From contig JBEDUN010000093.1 in assembly GCA_040414675.1 (NCBI GenBank), forward strand, positions 62,001 to 126,000: a stretch of DNA of 64,000 nucleotides, written 5' to 3'. The translations under genes and the position numbers were made by a program. The notes under the pieces are model-generated. The model saw nothing but the letters and a program-made list of their open reading frames with translations, searched no databases and was not told where the DNA came from. The DNA is from JARBAU01 sp040414675 (GTDB lineage: Archaea > Thermoproteota > Nitrososphaeria > Nitrososphaerales > Nitrososphaeraceae). Positions 18,040 through 26,124 of this stretch are shown here, in pieces; position 1 is the stretch's first letter, and each line of letters begins with the position of its first letter.

Positions 18040-19130
18040 TAGTTGGTGATTATTCAACCTCGGGCTTTAGAAAAGAAACCCAGCAGTCAATTTTTGACAT
18101 AGCTTCAGAAGCAGGTTCTGCACTCTTAAGACATGAAATCGTGTCTCAACGTGAGATTGATGCTATTATTTTTTCAAGTTGTTCTTCCGAACAGTACACC
18201 GCGAGTATACTGGCTGAGATGCTTGGCATAAAGCCGAAGATTGCAGTTAGAGTAGACAATCTATGCAATTCTGGAACAAGCGCAGTAATATCCGGTTATG
18301 GTTTAATAGCATCTGGACTCTGCAAATCGGTGTTGATAGTAGGAGCAGAATCACAAAATTCACCTGGCAGATTACTTGGCTGGGATGTTACGCGAGGATC
18401 TTTCACACTTCCTATCTATTGGGCCACTATGTTTGCTAGAAATCATATGCGCACCTACGGAACAACGGAGGAACAAATGGCGAGCATTGTTGTAAAGAAT
18501 CGTACAAATGCATTCAAAAACCCGAATGCCCTGTATCAAAAAAAGATAACAGTGAACGAGGTGATGAATTCTAGACGAATCACAGAGCCTTTAAAATTGC
18601 TGGATTGCTCATCTTTGTGTACTGGCGCGTCTGCAGTTCTTCTTTTATCCAAGACTATGGCATCTGAGAGAGTTGAGAATCCAGTATACGTAACTGGTAT
18701 AGGTTCACAGACTAATTCTGCCAGTTTAGCAGAGGTAATGTGTAATCTGAATCAGACGGGGACATCTAGAATTGCTGCCAGCGAAGCGTATCAGATGGCT
18801 AATGTTTCTCCAAAAAGTATTGATGTTGCTGAATTACATGATGCATTTTCGATCATGGAAATAATGGCTTATGAGGATCTCTGTTTTGTAGACAGGGGCG
18901 AGGGAGGTAAATTCATAGAACAATCAGATATTGCGACAAATCCTCGTGGTGGAATACTTGGCTGCGGTCATCCCTTAGGAGCTACCGGAGTTTCACAGGT
19001 AGCTGAGATTGCGGCTCAGTTGAGTGGCGATGCAGGGGGACGACAAGTTGAAGGATGCAAAAATGGTCTAGTTCACAACCTATCTGCAGCGGGCACCTCA
19101 GCCACGGTAATTATCTTGAGTGCAGAATAG
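18027..19130 (+). CDS. thiolase (acetyl-CoA acetyltransferase family, SCP-x type)
   Basis: Condenses or cleaves acyl-CoA thioesters. Cys80 in DNLCNSGTSA is the nucleophile position, ELHDAFSIME near 270 carries the conserved His of archaeal/SCP-x thiolases, and GGILGCGHPLGATG near 310 holds the C-terminal catalytic Cys-Gly-His. Length 367 is typical of the archaeal type. The next gene, starting at the base after its stop codon, is a DUF35 protein; in archaea DUF35 proteins bridge thiolase with HMG-CoA synthase, but no HMG-CoA synthase is present here. Both mevalonate synthesis and acetoacetyl-CoA cleavage in carbon fixation are possible roles. Confidence 0.88.
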   Translation: MQRVVVGDYSTSGFRKETQQSIFDIASEAGSALLRHEIVSQREIDAIIFSSCSSEQYTASILAEMLGIKPKIAVRVDNLCNSGTSAVISGYGLIASGLCKSVLIVGAESQNSPGRLLGWDVTRGSFTLPIYWATMFARNHMRTYGTTEEQMASIVVKNRTNAFKNPNALYQKKITVNEVMNSRRITEPLKLLDCSSLCTGASAVLLLSKTMASERVENPVYVTGIGSQTNSASLAEVMCNLNQTGTSRIAASEAYQMANVSPKSIDVAELHDAFSIMEIMAYEDLCFVDRGEGGKFIEQSDIATNPRGGILGCGHPLGATGVSQVAEIAAQLSGDAGGRQVEGCKNGLVHNLSAAGTSATVIILSAE

Positions 19131-19466
19131 ATGTTAAGATTCAAGGATTTTCTAAGGAAAGGAGACTTTCGTGTGCCACTTTGTACGGCTTGCAAGGAGA
19201 CTATTTGGCCTCCATTCGAAACTTGTCCAACTTGTCTTTCTCCTACAATATTTATGAGAACCTCGAAAAAAGGGATTTTACGTGAATTCAGTACTACATT
19301 TACTACAGATATCCCCCAACAATTCGGGATAGTCGACATTGACGGATTGCACTTGCTAGGATCAATTCAAGGATTTGGTATCTCTGTAGGATGTAAAGTG
19401 GTTTTGTATGGATGTGGTATTGATAATAACGGGTATCCTTTCTATAAATTTAGAAAGTGTCCTTGA
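19131..19466 (+). CDS. DUF35 zinc-ribbon/OB-fold acyl-CoA-binding partner of thiolase
   Basis: A 111-residue protein with an N-terminal rubredoxin-like zinc ribbon (Cys18, Cys21, Cys32, Cys35) and a C-terminal OB fold, the layout of DUF35/DUF35_N proteins. These proteins usually accompany a thiolase or HMG-CoA synthase and help hold acyl-CoA in an enzyme complex. Its ATG follows the thiolase stop directly, with no gap, indicating cotranscription and coupled translation. It is not expected to be catalytic itself. Confidence 0.85.
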   Translation: MLRFKDFLRKGDFRVPLCTACKETIWPPFETCPTCLSPTIFMRTSKKGILREFSTTFTTDIPQQFGIVDIDGLHLLGSIQGFGISVGCKVVLYGCGIDNNGYPFYKFRKCP

Positions 19467-19531
19467 AATCGTAGGATATCTGAATTGAAAGAGCTTGATT
19501 ATTATATTTCATTCCCTATTTAGATTATGCC

Positions 19532-19891
19532 ATGAGTTATGACAGATTCGTTGATGATCGCTTACTTACTAGCAGAGACGCTCTGAATAAAATACAAATC
19601 AAAGTCAAAATGATTGATTACGATGAGAATGCTCGAGATTTTTCTCAGAGATTCGGAAGTAGGCTGTTGGTCAGGAAAATATTGCTAACCATTAGGCACT
19701 TGGACACCGAGGAGATTGAGGAGAGGGAATTGGATATCGAGGAAATCGAATCTAGAATGAGGAAGGAAAGATTGTTTTCCTCGTCAAACAGATGGGTTTC
19801 TCCGTCGGAAATTAAGAATGGTTACGTTGTGGCTAGTCGCCATCTGGATCTTTTGGCTGATGCAGTAGCACTTGATATATTTGTATTCTAA
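19532..19891 (+). CDS. hypothetical protein (119 aa)
   Basis: No family recognised. The protein is soluble and charged, with an acidic stretch in the middle (DTEEIEERELDIEEIESRM) likely to form a helix, flanked by beta-like segments. No cysteine or membrane segment is present. It lies 65 bases downstream of the DUF35 gene in the same direction and may be the last gene of that operon. The ATG at 19532 is the only reasonable start. Confidence 0.55.
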   Translation: MSYDRFVDDRLLTSRDALNKIQIKVKMIDYDENARDFSQRFGSRLLVRKILLTIRHLDTEEIEERELDIEEIESRMRKERLFSSSNRWVSPSEIKNGYVVASRHLDLLADAVALDIFVF

Positions 19892-20154
19892 TATGCTGAA
19901 GCTGAAGCGAAATGTGTAATGGCTTCACATGTCCAAATTAGAATTAGCATTGGTTCTTAATTTTTCGAAAGTGACTTTCAAATAAAAAATTTGAGAAACT
20001 ATTACAATTTACTAATCTTGCTAAATTTACGTCTTGGAAATATAATTATGTTTTTCTTTCATAATTCGAGTTCTGAAATAATTTAGAAGTACAAAATTGA
20101 AGTACTGCTTGTGGCACAACATTTATTTTGTGCTTAAAATTGCACTATATTTGC

Positions 20155-20259
20155 GCCGCTGTAGCTCAGCATGGTAGAGCAAATTGAGAGGATTAAAAGC
20201 CTCTTCAGCTTAGCTGGCTGTTAACCAGTGGGTCATCAGTTCGAGTCTGATCAGCGGCG
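20155..20259 (+). tRNA. tRNA-Asn (GTT), with an insertion/intron between D stem and anticodon stem
   Basis: Perfect 7-bp acceptor stem GCCGCTG/CAGCGGC, D stem GCTC/GAGC, T arm ATCAG-TTCGAGT-CTGAT and anticodon stem GCTGG/CCAGT around the loop CTGTTAA with anticodon GTT at 20220-20222. Between the D stem (ends 20180) and the anticodon stem (starts 20213) lie 32 bases instead of one. The extra 31 bases contain a GAGAGG/CCTCTT hairpin and are best read as an intron at about position 25/26-26/27, a non-canonical site. Exact splice points cannot be fixed. CCA is not encoded. Confidence 0.88.
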
Positions 20260-20368
20260 CCTAAGATTTTAGACTTAATGGATTTTTAAATCAGAGCTTT
20301 ATACGTAAAGAGTATAACTAGACAAATGATTTGAGTATAAAAGTTATAGACCGAGGTCCTACGTGAAA

Positions 20369-20923
20369 TTACATATGTGTCTGATATATGTATAGACCGT
20401 CCAAAAATACCCTCTGATCCTTTTGCTTTACTTTGGTAGATGATTCAATATTCGCTGCGGTCTGAGAGACATCTTCAAGACTGGGACCTTGTACTATTAC
20501 ATCGTCACCAGTAACGTTGACTTTAGTCAATTCTCCTATGATATGCGAGACCCTCGAGGATCTTTCTCCGAAGAAGTTATCAACATGAACCTCTTTTCCT
20601 TTTACTTTGACTGATATTGGAAAGTGTGCATACACAATCTTTAACTTATATGTATAACCATCTTGAACACCTGTCATCATATTTCTGACTAAAGTCTTGC
20701 AGGTATTGGAAATTGCACGGTCTTTTTTTCTTGAACCATAAGGTCTAATCTCAATTTGATTTTCACTGATCTTGATATCTACGGGCAACTTTGTAACATC
20801 CTTTTCAATAGTTCCTAACTTGCCCTTGATACTCAGTAAGTTATTTTTTAGTGTGGCGGTGATTCCTGACGGGACGTCGACTACAGATACTAGTTCCTCT
20901 TTGGTAGATTCGCTAATAGACAA
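20369..20923 (-). CDS. rpl6: 50S ribosomal protein L6
   Basis: Large-subunit protein that binds 23S rRNA near the sarcin-ricin loop. The N-terminal VDVPSGITATLKNNLLSIKGKLG and a repeated second alpha-beta domain fit archaeal L6; length 184 is normal. It overlaps the upstream S8 gene by 11 bases. It is the last gene of this ribosomal cluster: the usual archaeal followers (L32e, L19e, L18, S5, L30, L15, SecY) do not come after it, and a convergent tRNA-Asn lies 110 bases beyond. Confidence 0.92.
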   Translation of the reverse strand: MSISESTKEELVSVVDVPSGITATLKNNLLSIKGKLGTIEKDVTKLPVDIKISENQIEIRPYGSRKKDRAISNTCKTLVRNMMTGVQDGYTYKLKIVYAHFPISVKVKGKEVHVDNFFGERSSRVSHIIGELTKVNVTGDDVIVQGPSLEDVSQTAANIESSTKVKQKDQRVFLDGLYIYQTHM

Positions 20924-21305
20924 ATCCGATCAGTACTCCTCCTAAACCTTTACTCTGAGCATCATGATGTGACATTACTCCGCTACTTGTTGACACGATT
21001 ATCATTCCCATACTATATGCAGGAAGATATTGTCGTTCCCAATCGAGATAACCATCTTTTTTTACACTGAACCTGGGAGTAATGACTCCACACTTGTTTA
21101 TTCTAGCAAGCAACTGAATTCTGAATTTTCCACTCCTGCCATCGTCGACCTGTTCGAATTCGCCTATATAACCTTGCTTCTGCAATACTCTCAATATATC
21201 GCTGGTAAATCGAGAAGAAGGTATAGCAATACACTCTTTCTTCCTTCTTGCTTCATTGTTATACAATGTCGTTAATAGGTTAGAAAGTACATTTAATGCT
21301 GGCAT
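20913..21305 (-). CDS. rps8: 30S ribosomal protein S8
   Basis: Small-subunit protein that binds the central domain of 16S rRNA and is needed for platform assembly. MPALNVLSNLLTTLYNNEARRK at the N-terminus and the C-terminal STSSGVMSHHDAQ (the S8 signature STSxGVMxxxxA) are clear. The frame is open five codons further to 21320, but the ATG at 21305 matches family starts and gives 130 residues. It overlaps L6 by 11 bases. Confidence 0.92.
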   Translation of the reverse strand: MPALNVLSNLLTTLYNNEARRKKECIAIPSSRFTSDILRVLQKQGYIGEFEQVDDGRSGKFRIQLLARINKCGVITPRFSVKKDGYLDWERQYLPAYSMGMIIVSTSSGVMSHHDAQSKGLGGVLIGFVY

Positions 21306-21319
21306 TTCTTTACACTCCA

Positions 21320-21499
21320 CTACTCATATTTCTTGAACCCTAGACTATTGGCTACCTCTCTGAAACACTGCCTGCAAAGCATCAGGTTATATTGATGTAT
21401 CAAGCCAGTATATGAACCACATCTTTTACACCATCTCGTACCTCTTCCATGGGATAATTGTTTTCTACCAGTGACAGCGTATTCTCTTGGTTTCGGCAT
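21320..21499 (-). CDS. rps14: 30S ribosomal protein S14, zinc-binding type
   Basis: A 59-residue gene between L5 and S8. The translation begins MPKPREYAVTGRKQLSHGRG and contains CKRCGS (Cys24, Cys27) and LCRQCF (Cys42, Cys45), the four zinc ligands of the archaeal/eukaryotic S14 (S29e) type, ending GFKKYE. S14 sits in the 30S head near the 3' major domain. Its ATG (21499-21497) overlaps the last base of the L5 stop codon, and its stop lies just before the S8 start. Confidence 0.95.
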   Translation of the reverse strand: MPKPREYAVTGRKQLSHGRGTRWCKRCGSYTGLIHQYNLMLCRQCFREVANSLGFKKYE

Positions 21500-22023
21500 T
21501 ATGTTATCGCCACCCCGTATTCTTTTTGAAAATAGGCAATCGAGTCTTCCTTGGTGATTCGATGCTTTTTGCCGACTTTGCCTTTATTTCGCTTCCTAGC
21601 AATTCTGTATCCAGGTCTTACCAAAGCTATACTCACATTCATTCCAACTATTCCAACTTCAGGATTATATTTTGTGCCAGGAATATCAATGTGTTCATGA
21701 ATACCTAATGAAATATTTCCCATATTGTCAAAGGATGATGCAAGAAATGTATTCGCTTTTGCAGCGATAATCCTTTTCAGGAATTCTTGTGCAATTTTTC
21801 TCCTTAAAGTCACAATAGCTGCTATTGGTTCGCCTTTGTGAATACCAAAATCTCGATAATTCTTCTTAGCCCCTCTTGCGCTTGGAACTTGACCAGTGAG
21901 CTCTTGAAGTGCCCTCTTTGCTCTCTCTAGAGGCTCACCAGATTTACCTACAGCGATATTCACCACGACTTTATCTATGGAAATCTTTTTCATTCCATCT
22001 GAAATCTGTAATTCTTGACTCAA
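21499..22023 (-). CDS. rpl5: 50S ribosomal protein L5
   Basis: Binds 5S rRNA and contacts the 30S head and P-site tRNA. KKISIDKVVVNIAVGKSGE near the N-terminus and the RGAKKNYRDFGIHKGEP segment fit archaeal L5 (L11 of eukaryotes), as do the GIHEHIDIPGTKY and basic C-terminal parts. Length 174 is normal. It sits between S4e and S14, with a one-base overlap to S14. Confidence 0.94.
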   Translation of the reverse strand: MSQELQISDGMKKISIDKVVVNIAVGKSGEPLERAKRALQELTGQVPSARGAKKNYRDFGIHKGEPIAAIVTLRRKIAQEFLKRIIAAKANTFLASSFDNMGNISLGIHEHIDIPGTKYNPEVGIVGMNVSIALVRPGYRIARKRNKGKVGKKHRITKEDSIAYFQKEYGVAIT

Positions 22024-22028
22024 ATCGA

Positions 22029-22745
22029 CTAGCTCACCTTGATTATTGGAGTTTCGTCTCCTATCACCATTACTTTGTCCACTGGGAGTTCAACCGACTT
22101 TTCGCTCAAGGCAACTACTACTCTTTTAGGCAATGAGAATAATCCATCTTTAATGTCCTCGATTTTTCCCATGCCTCCGGCGTTTTCTCCGCCAATAATT
22201 AACCCAGAATAACCCTTTTGAAATTTAATATGATCTTTTATCTCTGACTGAGGTAACTCAAGACGACACGAATCACCCACTGACATTTTTAGATCGCTTA
22301 TGACAGTCTTGCCATCGTGAAATCCATATTGAAGCTTATTCCTTTTTATCGTCGTCTTGCTGGTCACTCTGACCAATTTAGAATTCTTTTCTTGATTATC
22401 AATCGGCAAAGGCACTAGTTGTCTTGAATCCTTTGGAACAAGTCGAAACGTCTGACCAGTTTTAACCAGCTCAATGACATCCATCAAGCCTACTGCTCTT
22501 GTATAATCATAAACAACTTTACCGTCGATCCGTATAGTTCCTTCATTTAGCACCTTTCGCGCTTCGCGTAAAGTGCTTGCTACTTTGAGTATATCCCGCA
22601 ATACTATTGCCAAAGGATAAGAATTCTGTTTTTTATACGGACCTGGGCTACTTCTTACTACAAATCTACTCTCTTTTCGCCTTATCTGCCAAAATGAAGG
22701 TGCCATTTGCCTCTTTAATCTGCTGTTGCCTCCCTTTCTTCCCAT
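22029..22745 (-). CDS. rps4e: 30S ribosomal protein S4e
   Basis: Archaeal/eukaryotic-specific small-subunit protein. The N-terminal GRKGGNSRLKRQMAPSFWQIRRKE is diagnostic; an S4-like RNA-binding domain follows (residues about 43-105) and a KOW-containing central domain, where GENAGGMGKIEDI is seen near 190. Length 238 is typical. It is placed between L24 and L5 as in most archaea and its ATG abuts the L24 stop. Confidence 0.95.
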   Translation of the reverse strand: MGRKGGNSRLKRQMAPSFWQIRRKESRFVVRSSPGPYKKQNSYPLAIVLRDILKVASTLREARKVLNEGTIRIDGKVVYDYTRAVGLMDVIELVKTGQTFRLVPKDSRQLVPLPIDNQEKNSKLVRVTSKTTIKRNKLQYGFHDGKTVISDLKMSVGDSCRLELPQSEIKDHIKFQKGYSGLIIGGENAGGMGKIEDIKDGLFSLPKRVVVALSEKSVELPVDKVMVIGDETPIIKVS

Positions 22746-23170
22746 TATTTAGATCCCTTTCCTCTTTTTTTCTTATTTTGGTCCTTTAATTTCGATTGCT
22801 GTTTTTTGTTTTTCTCTTTCTTGGCAATATTTGGCTTTGAAATCTTCTGCAGTTGAGATTGACGTCTTTTGTCATCAAGGTGCAAGGATGTTACAATAAC
22901 GTTGGAAGCATGAATCTGAACCTTCACATTTCCACCCCTAACCTTCTCCCTCTGAATTCCTTCTATTGACAAAGTGCCCCTCTCTGTGTTAACTTTCTCG
23001 ACTTTTCCTTCTACGTCAACGTACTCTCCTCGCATAACCTTTACGCTATCTCCTTTGATCACTCTCACACTCCTGCGTTTGTACTGCTGACGAAGATTAT
23101 CCTTTAGCGTTGCACAGATACTTGAATCTCTTCCTTTCCTGCTCGTTAGAGCTATTTTATAATTATTCAA
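22745..23170 (-). CDS. rpl24: 50S ribosomal protein L24
   Basis: Large-subunit assembly initiator protein with a KOW motif: RVIKGDSVKVMRGEYVDVEG lies near residues 38-57. The N-terminal SRKGRDSSICATLKDNLRQQY is the archaeal/eukaryotic extension (L26e type). The C-terminal 40 residues are an unusually long, very basic Lys/Gln-rich tail, probably disordered and RNA-binding. Length 141. One base overlaps the S4e start. Confidence 0.93.
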   Translation of the reverse strand: MNNYKIALTSRKGRDSSICATLKDNLRQQYKRRSVRVIKGDSVKVMRGEYVDVEGKVEKVNTERGTLSIEGIQREKVRGGNVKVQIHASNVIVTSLHLDDKRRQSQLQKISKPNIAKKEKNKKQQSKLKDQNKKKRGKGSK

Positions 23171-23196
23171 TTTTTAACCTCCAACCTTAATCATAC

Positions 23197-23631
23197 CTAA
23201 ACTATCATGGATGCTAAGTTAGCAATTCTGGGCCATCTCTCAGCAACTTCCGCTGCCACTGGTCCTTTGATATCTGTTCCTTTAATCTCGCCTTCTTGAG
23301 TCACGAGTACTGCGGCGTTATCCTCAAATATCAAACGCGTTCCATTAAGTCTTCGAATGGGATACTTCTGCCTGATTATGACCGCACCATAAATTTGTTT
23401 CCGCAATTCGGCAGGGCCTTTCTTAACGGTAACAGTAACGAAATCCCCAACTGCGGCTGAGGGAAGTCTTGAATGTCTTCCCTTATATTTGGTGACTTGA
23501 GCAATGCGGAGAACTTTGGCTCCAGTATTGTCAGCACACACCAACTTTGCTGTAACTGGTAAGGCCCGAGTAACATAAGGCCGAAATTCTTCAACACCCT
23601 TTGCAGAAACTGCTCTTGTCTTAGACGCCAT
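23197..23631 (-). CDS. rpl14: 50S ribosomal protein L14
   Basis: Five-stranded beta-barrel large-subunit protein at the inter-subunit face. TAKLVCADNTGAKVLRIAQV near the N-terminus and the KKGPAELRKQIYGAVIIRQK and RLNGTRLIFEDNAAVLV segments are the L14 signature. Length 144 fits the archaeal/eukaryotic form (L23 of eukaryotes). It overlaps S17 by 11 bases. Confidence 0.95.
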   Translation of the reverse strand: MASKTRAVSAKGVEEFRPYVTRALPVTAKLVCADNTGAKVLRIAQVTKYKGRHSRLPSAAVGDFVTVTVKKGPAELRKQIYGAVIIRQKYPIRRLNGTRLIFEDNAAVLVTQEGEIKGTDIKGPVAAEVAERWPRIANLASMIV

Positions 23632-23965
23632 TTCCTGAATTCACCTCAACAACGACAAATGATACCGTCTTTGAAAGTGGTCTGCATTCTGCGATAGTGA
23701 CTTTGTCACCTTCCTTTACATCAATACAACTTGCTGCGTAAGCGTGCATTCGAGATCTACTTCGTTCATATCTCTTGTACTTTACGACAGGACGAGAGTA
23801 GCTCCTTTCGACTACGACCATGTTCTTAGCCTTGTGACTTGCCACAAATCCAGTTAACAATTTGCCCCTTATCGAAAGATTTCCATGGAAGGGACAAGTT
23901 TTGTCTTCACAAGATTTTCTGGGAGGTGCAACAGTTAAACCTATATTTCTAACCATCAAAATCAA
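23621..23965 (-). CDS. rps17: 30S ribosomal protein S17
   Basis: Small-subunit primary binder of the 5' domain of 16S rRNA, an OB-fold protein. MVRNIGLTVAPPRKSC..KTCPFHGNLSIRGK is the archaeal N-terminus and VVERSYSRPVVKYKRYERSR is the family core. The frame starts with TTG at 23965, overlapping the Rpp29 stop as TTGA, or with ATG at 23956, which agrees better with family starts. 111-114 residues, normal. Confidence 0.93.
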   Translation of the reverse strand: MILMVRNIGLTVAPPRKSCEDKTCPFHGNLSIRGKLLTGFVASHKAKNMVVVERSYSRPVVKYKRYERSRSRMHAYAASCIDVKEGDKVTIAECRPLSKTVSFVVVEVNSGNGV

Positions 23966-24231
23966 CTCATTCGTAATATACGATCCTCTGGTCTTGCTAT
24001 CAAACTAGAACCACTTATAAAGCAAACGCCAGATGACAGTTCCACCCTCATAGCATGCACAGCCATCTTGGGTATAGCTTTAATCCCGTTATCGCTTTCT
24101 ATTACAAGCATTTTTTTGGTTTCATAAATTATTTTTCCACAAATATTCCTTATCGATGCCAGGGGAGAGGAATGTATGGTCACATTCAATCCGATCAATT
24201 CGTGACTATGCAAGTTTTCGTTTGTAATCAT
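23962..24231 (-). CDS. rnp1: ribonuclease P protein component 1 (Rpp29/Pop4)
   Basis: Protein subunit of archaeal RNase P, which matures tRNA 5' ends. The Sm-like fold is recognised from HELIGLNVTIHSS (residues 10-22), IRNICGKIIYETKKMLVIES and the C-terminal ARPEDRILR motif, which is the Rpp29 signature. Length 89. Its position between L29 and S17 is the standard archaeal location and links tRNA processing to ribosome synthesis. It overlaps S17 and L29 by 4 bases each. Confidence 0.93.
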   Translation of the reverse strand: MITNENLHSHELIGLNVTIHSSPLASIRNICGKIIYETKKMLVIESDNGIKAIPKMAVHAMRVELSSGVCFISGSSLIARPEDRILRMS

Positions 24232-24437
24232 GATGAGCTGCTTTTCCGTTCATTCTGCAATGTCATTATCCTTGCAATATCTCGTCGAAGCCATTTGATA
24301 TTTCCAGTTTGCTTCTTCAAAGTTCCCTTTGCGCCTTCGGATCTCATTTTTGCTAATTCAGTGTTAAGCTCAAATAGCTTGTCTGACAAATCAGTTTCAT
24401 TCATTTCTCTAAGTGTTTTTAGTTTAACTCTGCCCAT
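24228..24437 (-). CDS. rpl29: 50S ribosomal protein L29
   Basis: Two-helix coiled protein near the polypeptide exit tunnel that also contacts SRP. LKTLREMNETDLSDKLFELN and LAKMRSEGAKGTL match the L29 helical pair; length 69 is normal. It overlaps the end of S3 by 14 bases. Confidence 0.92.
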   Translation of the reverse strand: MGRVKLKTLREMNETDLSDKLFELNTELAKMRSEGAKGTLKKQTGNIKWLRRDIARIMTLQNERKSSSS

Positions 24438-25176
24438 TAGTCTTTATCTCCGTTGGTACTTTAGCTTCAGATTCATTCTTGGGAATTGCTTTCTGTGATG
24501 GAACTTCAGAGTTCTTCCCATCCATTGAAGGTAAGGTTTCAGATTGACGTTGCTGCTCATGTTGTTCCTGTTGTTGGGTTTGTAACGACTCTATAAGTTC
24601 AAATTCTGGTGGAATTTCATTTTTGATTGCTATCCGAATTTGGATTCCCATTAGGCCCATCTTAGTAGATACATGAGATATACTAGATTTTACTATTCTT
24701 TCCGCGACATCTCCACTCTTTGGAACGACCCCAGTCGAATGCTTTTCAAAATGTGCACGCTCACTTCTCAGCTTACCTGCGATTGATACTTCTACACCTA
24801 ACGCTCCAGCACCGTTTATAGTATTCATAGTCCAGAGCGCTGCTCTTCTAAATGCTGTCCCACGTTCTATTAGCTGGGCAATTCGATTGCACATGATTTT
24901 GGGATTCAACTCTGGGATAGACACCTCCTGAACGGATATTTGGGGATTAGGTAGTCCAAATTTTTCCTCAATTTTAGCTGTGAGATCCTTTATACCACTA
25001 CCTTTCCTACCAATTACTAACCCAGGTCTAGTTACATATAGCGTAATTCTAGTACCAATGGGAGTTCTTTGAATTTCAACGTCTCCATAACCTGCATCCT
25101 TAAGTGTGGTGGACAAAAATTCATCAAGCTCTAGATTCCTCCAGTTATTTTTGACCACGTTCCTAGCTGCACTCAT
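24424..25176 (-). CDS. rps3: 30S ribosomal protein S3
   Basis: Binds the 30S head at the mRNA entry tunnel. The KH type II domain has GLVIGRKGSGIKDL near residue 55, and the C-terminal domain has GVEVSIAGKLRSERAHFEKHS. Residues 200-250 form an unusual Gln/Glu-rich low-complexity tail (runs of QQQEQHEQQRQ), longer than typical, probably disordered. Length 250. The ATG overlaps the L22 stop by one base. Confidence 0.95.
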   Translation of the reverse strand: MSAARNVVKNNWRNLELDEFLSTTLKDAGYGDVEIQRTPIGTRITLYVTRPGLVIGRKGSGIKDLTAKIEEKFGLPNPQISVQEVSIPELNPKIMCNRIAQLIERGTAFRRAALWTMNTINGAGALGVEVSIAGKLRSERAHFEKHSTGVVPKSGDVAERIVKSSISHVSTKMGLMGIQIRIAIKNEIPPEFELIESLQTQQQEQHEQQRQSETLPSMDGKNSEVPSQKAIPKNESEAKVPTEIKTNGQS

Positions 25177-25649
25177 TATAACTGTCTTCCCTCCATTGCC
25201 ACCAATTCAAAATGTACTAAAGTGTTAAATTTGGGACTTGCTCTACCCATAGCCCTAGGAGTAAATCTCTCGATTTTTGTTCCCTTATGCACTACAGCAC
25301 TGACTATCTTCAAAGAATCTAAATCCATACCCTTATACTCAGCGTTTGATTCCAGGTTATCGAGTAATTTTAATACCTCTTTTGCGGTCTTTTGAGGGTA
25401 TCTACCAGAAGAAAAACCATCTCTGATATTTGAACGGTGGGCAACCTCGTTGTTATATCTTCTATAAGGAACTGCTATATTTTTAGCAACTACATCTTCC
25501 AAAAAAACTCTAGCCCGTTCAATAGACATGCCCTTGAGGGAAAGGGCAACTTCACGCGCATGTTTGTGAGATATAGATTTCTCCCTTAGAGCTGCCCTGA
25601 CGTGTTTTGATCTATCAAAGTTCTGAAATGAGTATCGAAAATCTCCCAT
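25176..25649 (-). CDS. rpl22: 50S ribosomal protein L22
   Basis: Lines the nascent-peptide exit tunnel. KHVRAALREKSISHKHAREV at the N-terminus is the archaeal form, and the C-terminal RFTPRAMGRASP carries the beta-hairpin residues that reach the tunnel. Length 157 is normal for archaea (L17 of eukaryotes). Stop overlaps the S3 start by one base. Confidence 0.95.
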   Translation of the reverse strand: MGDFRYSFQNFDRSKHVRAALREKSISHKHAREVALSLKGMSIERARVFLEDVVAKNIAVPYRRYNNEVAHRSNIRDGFSSGRYPQKTAKEVLKLLDNLESNAEYKGMDLDSLKIVSAVVHKGTKIERFTPRAMGRASPKFNTLVHFELVAMEGRQL

Positions 25650-25654
25650 TTAGA

Positions 25655-26062
25655 TCACTTAAGAGGAACATACAAGCTGGATCTAGATGAACCAACACCA
25701 GGAGCACCATGCTGCACGCGTTTATTAGTTATCGAATATTCGCCCAAATAATGACCAATCATCTCAGGCTTGATCGTAATTGCTGAAAAATCTTTACCAT
25801 TATGAATACTCATACTGAGACCTACCATATCAGGCAAGATAATCATGTCCCGCACATGAGTCTTTAGCTGACCCTTCAACTTTCCGTCGCGCAACAATTT
25901 AATTTCTTCCCGCAACTTCCTTTTATCATCACTCATGTACTTTCCGACCCTCTTGTCAAGAGATCTCCTCTGCCTAGAGTTTAGCAATGGCAGGAGTGCC
26001 TCTATGGAAAGAGATTGCATTTGATGGGAGGCATACCCCTTAAATTTAAATTCTCGAACCAA
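25655..26062 (-). CDS. rps19: 30S ribosomal protein S19
   Basis: Sits in the 30S head beside S13. KTHVRDMIILPDMVGLSM and the HNGKDFSAITIKPEMIGHYLGEYS segment are the S19 signature, with a C-terminal VGSSRSSLYVPLK. Length 135. In most archaea L2 lies directly upstream of S19; here the upstream gene is L23, with only 62 bases between. Confidence 0.95.
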   Translation of the reverse strand: MVREFKFKGYASHQMQSLSIEALLPLLNSRQRRSLDKRVGKYMSDDKRKLREEIKLLRDGKLKGQLKTHVRDMIILPDMVGLSMSIHNGKDFSAITIKPEMIGHYLGEYSITNKRVQHGAPGVGSSRSSLYVPLK

Positions 26063-26124
26063 TTATGTCACTTACTCCAACCTGATGCTACTTTTAAACC
26101 TAACCAAGAACTTTGTCATAATTT

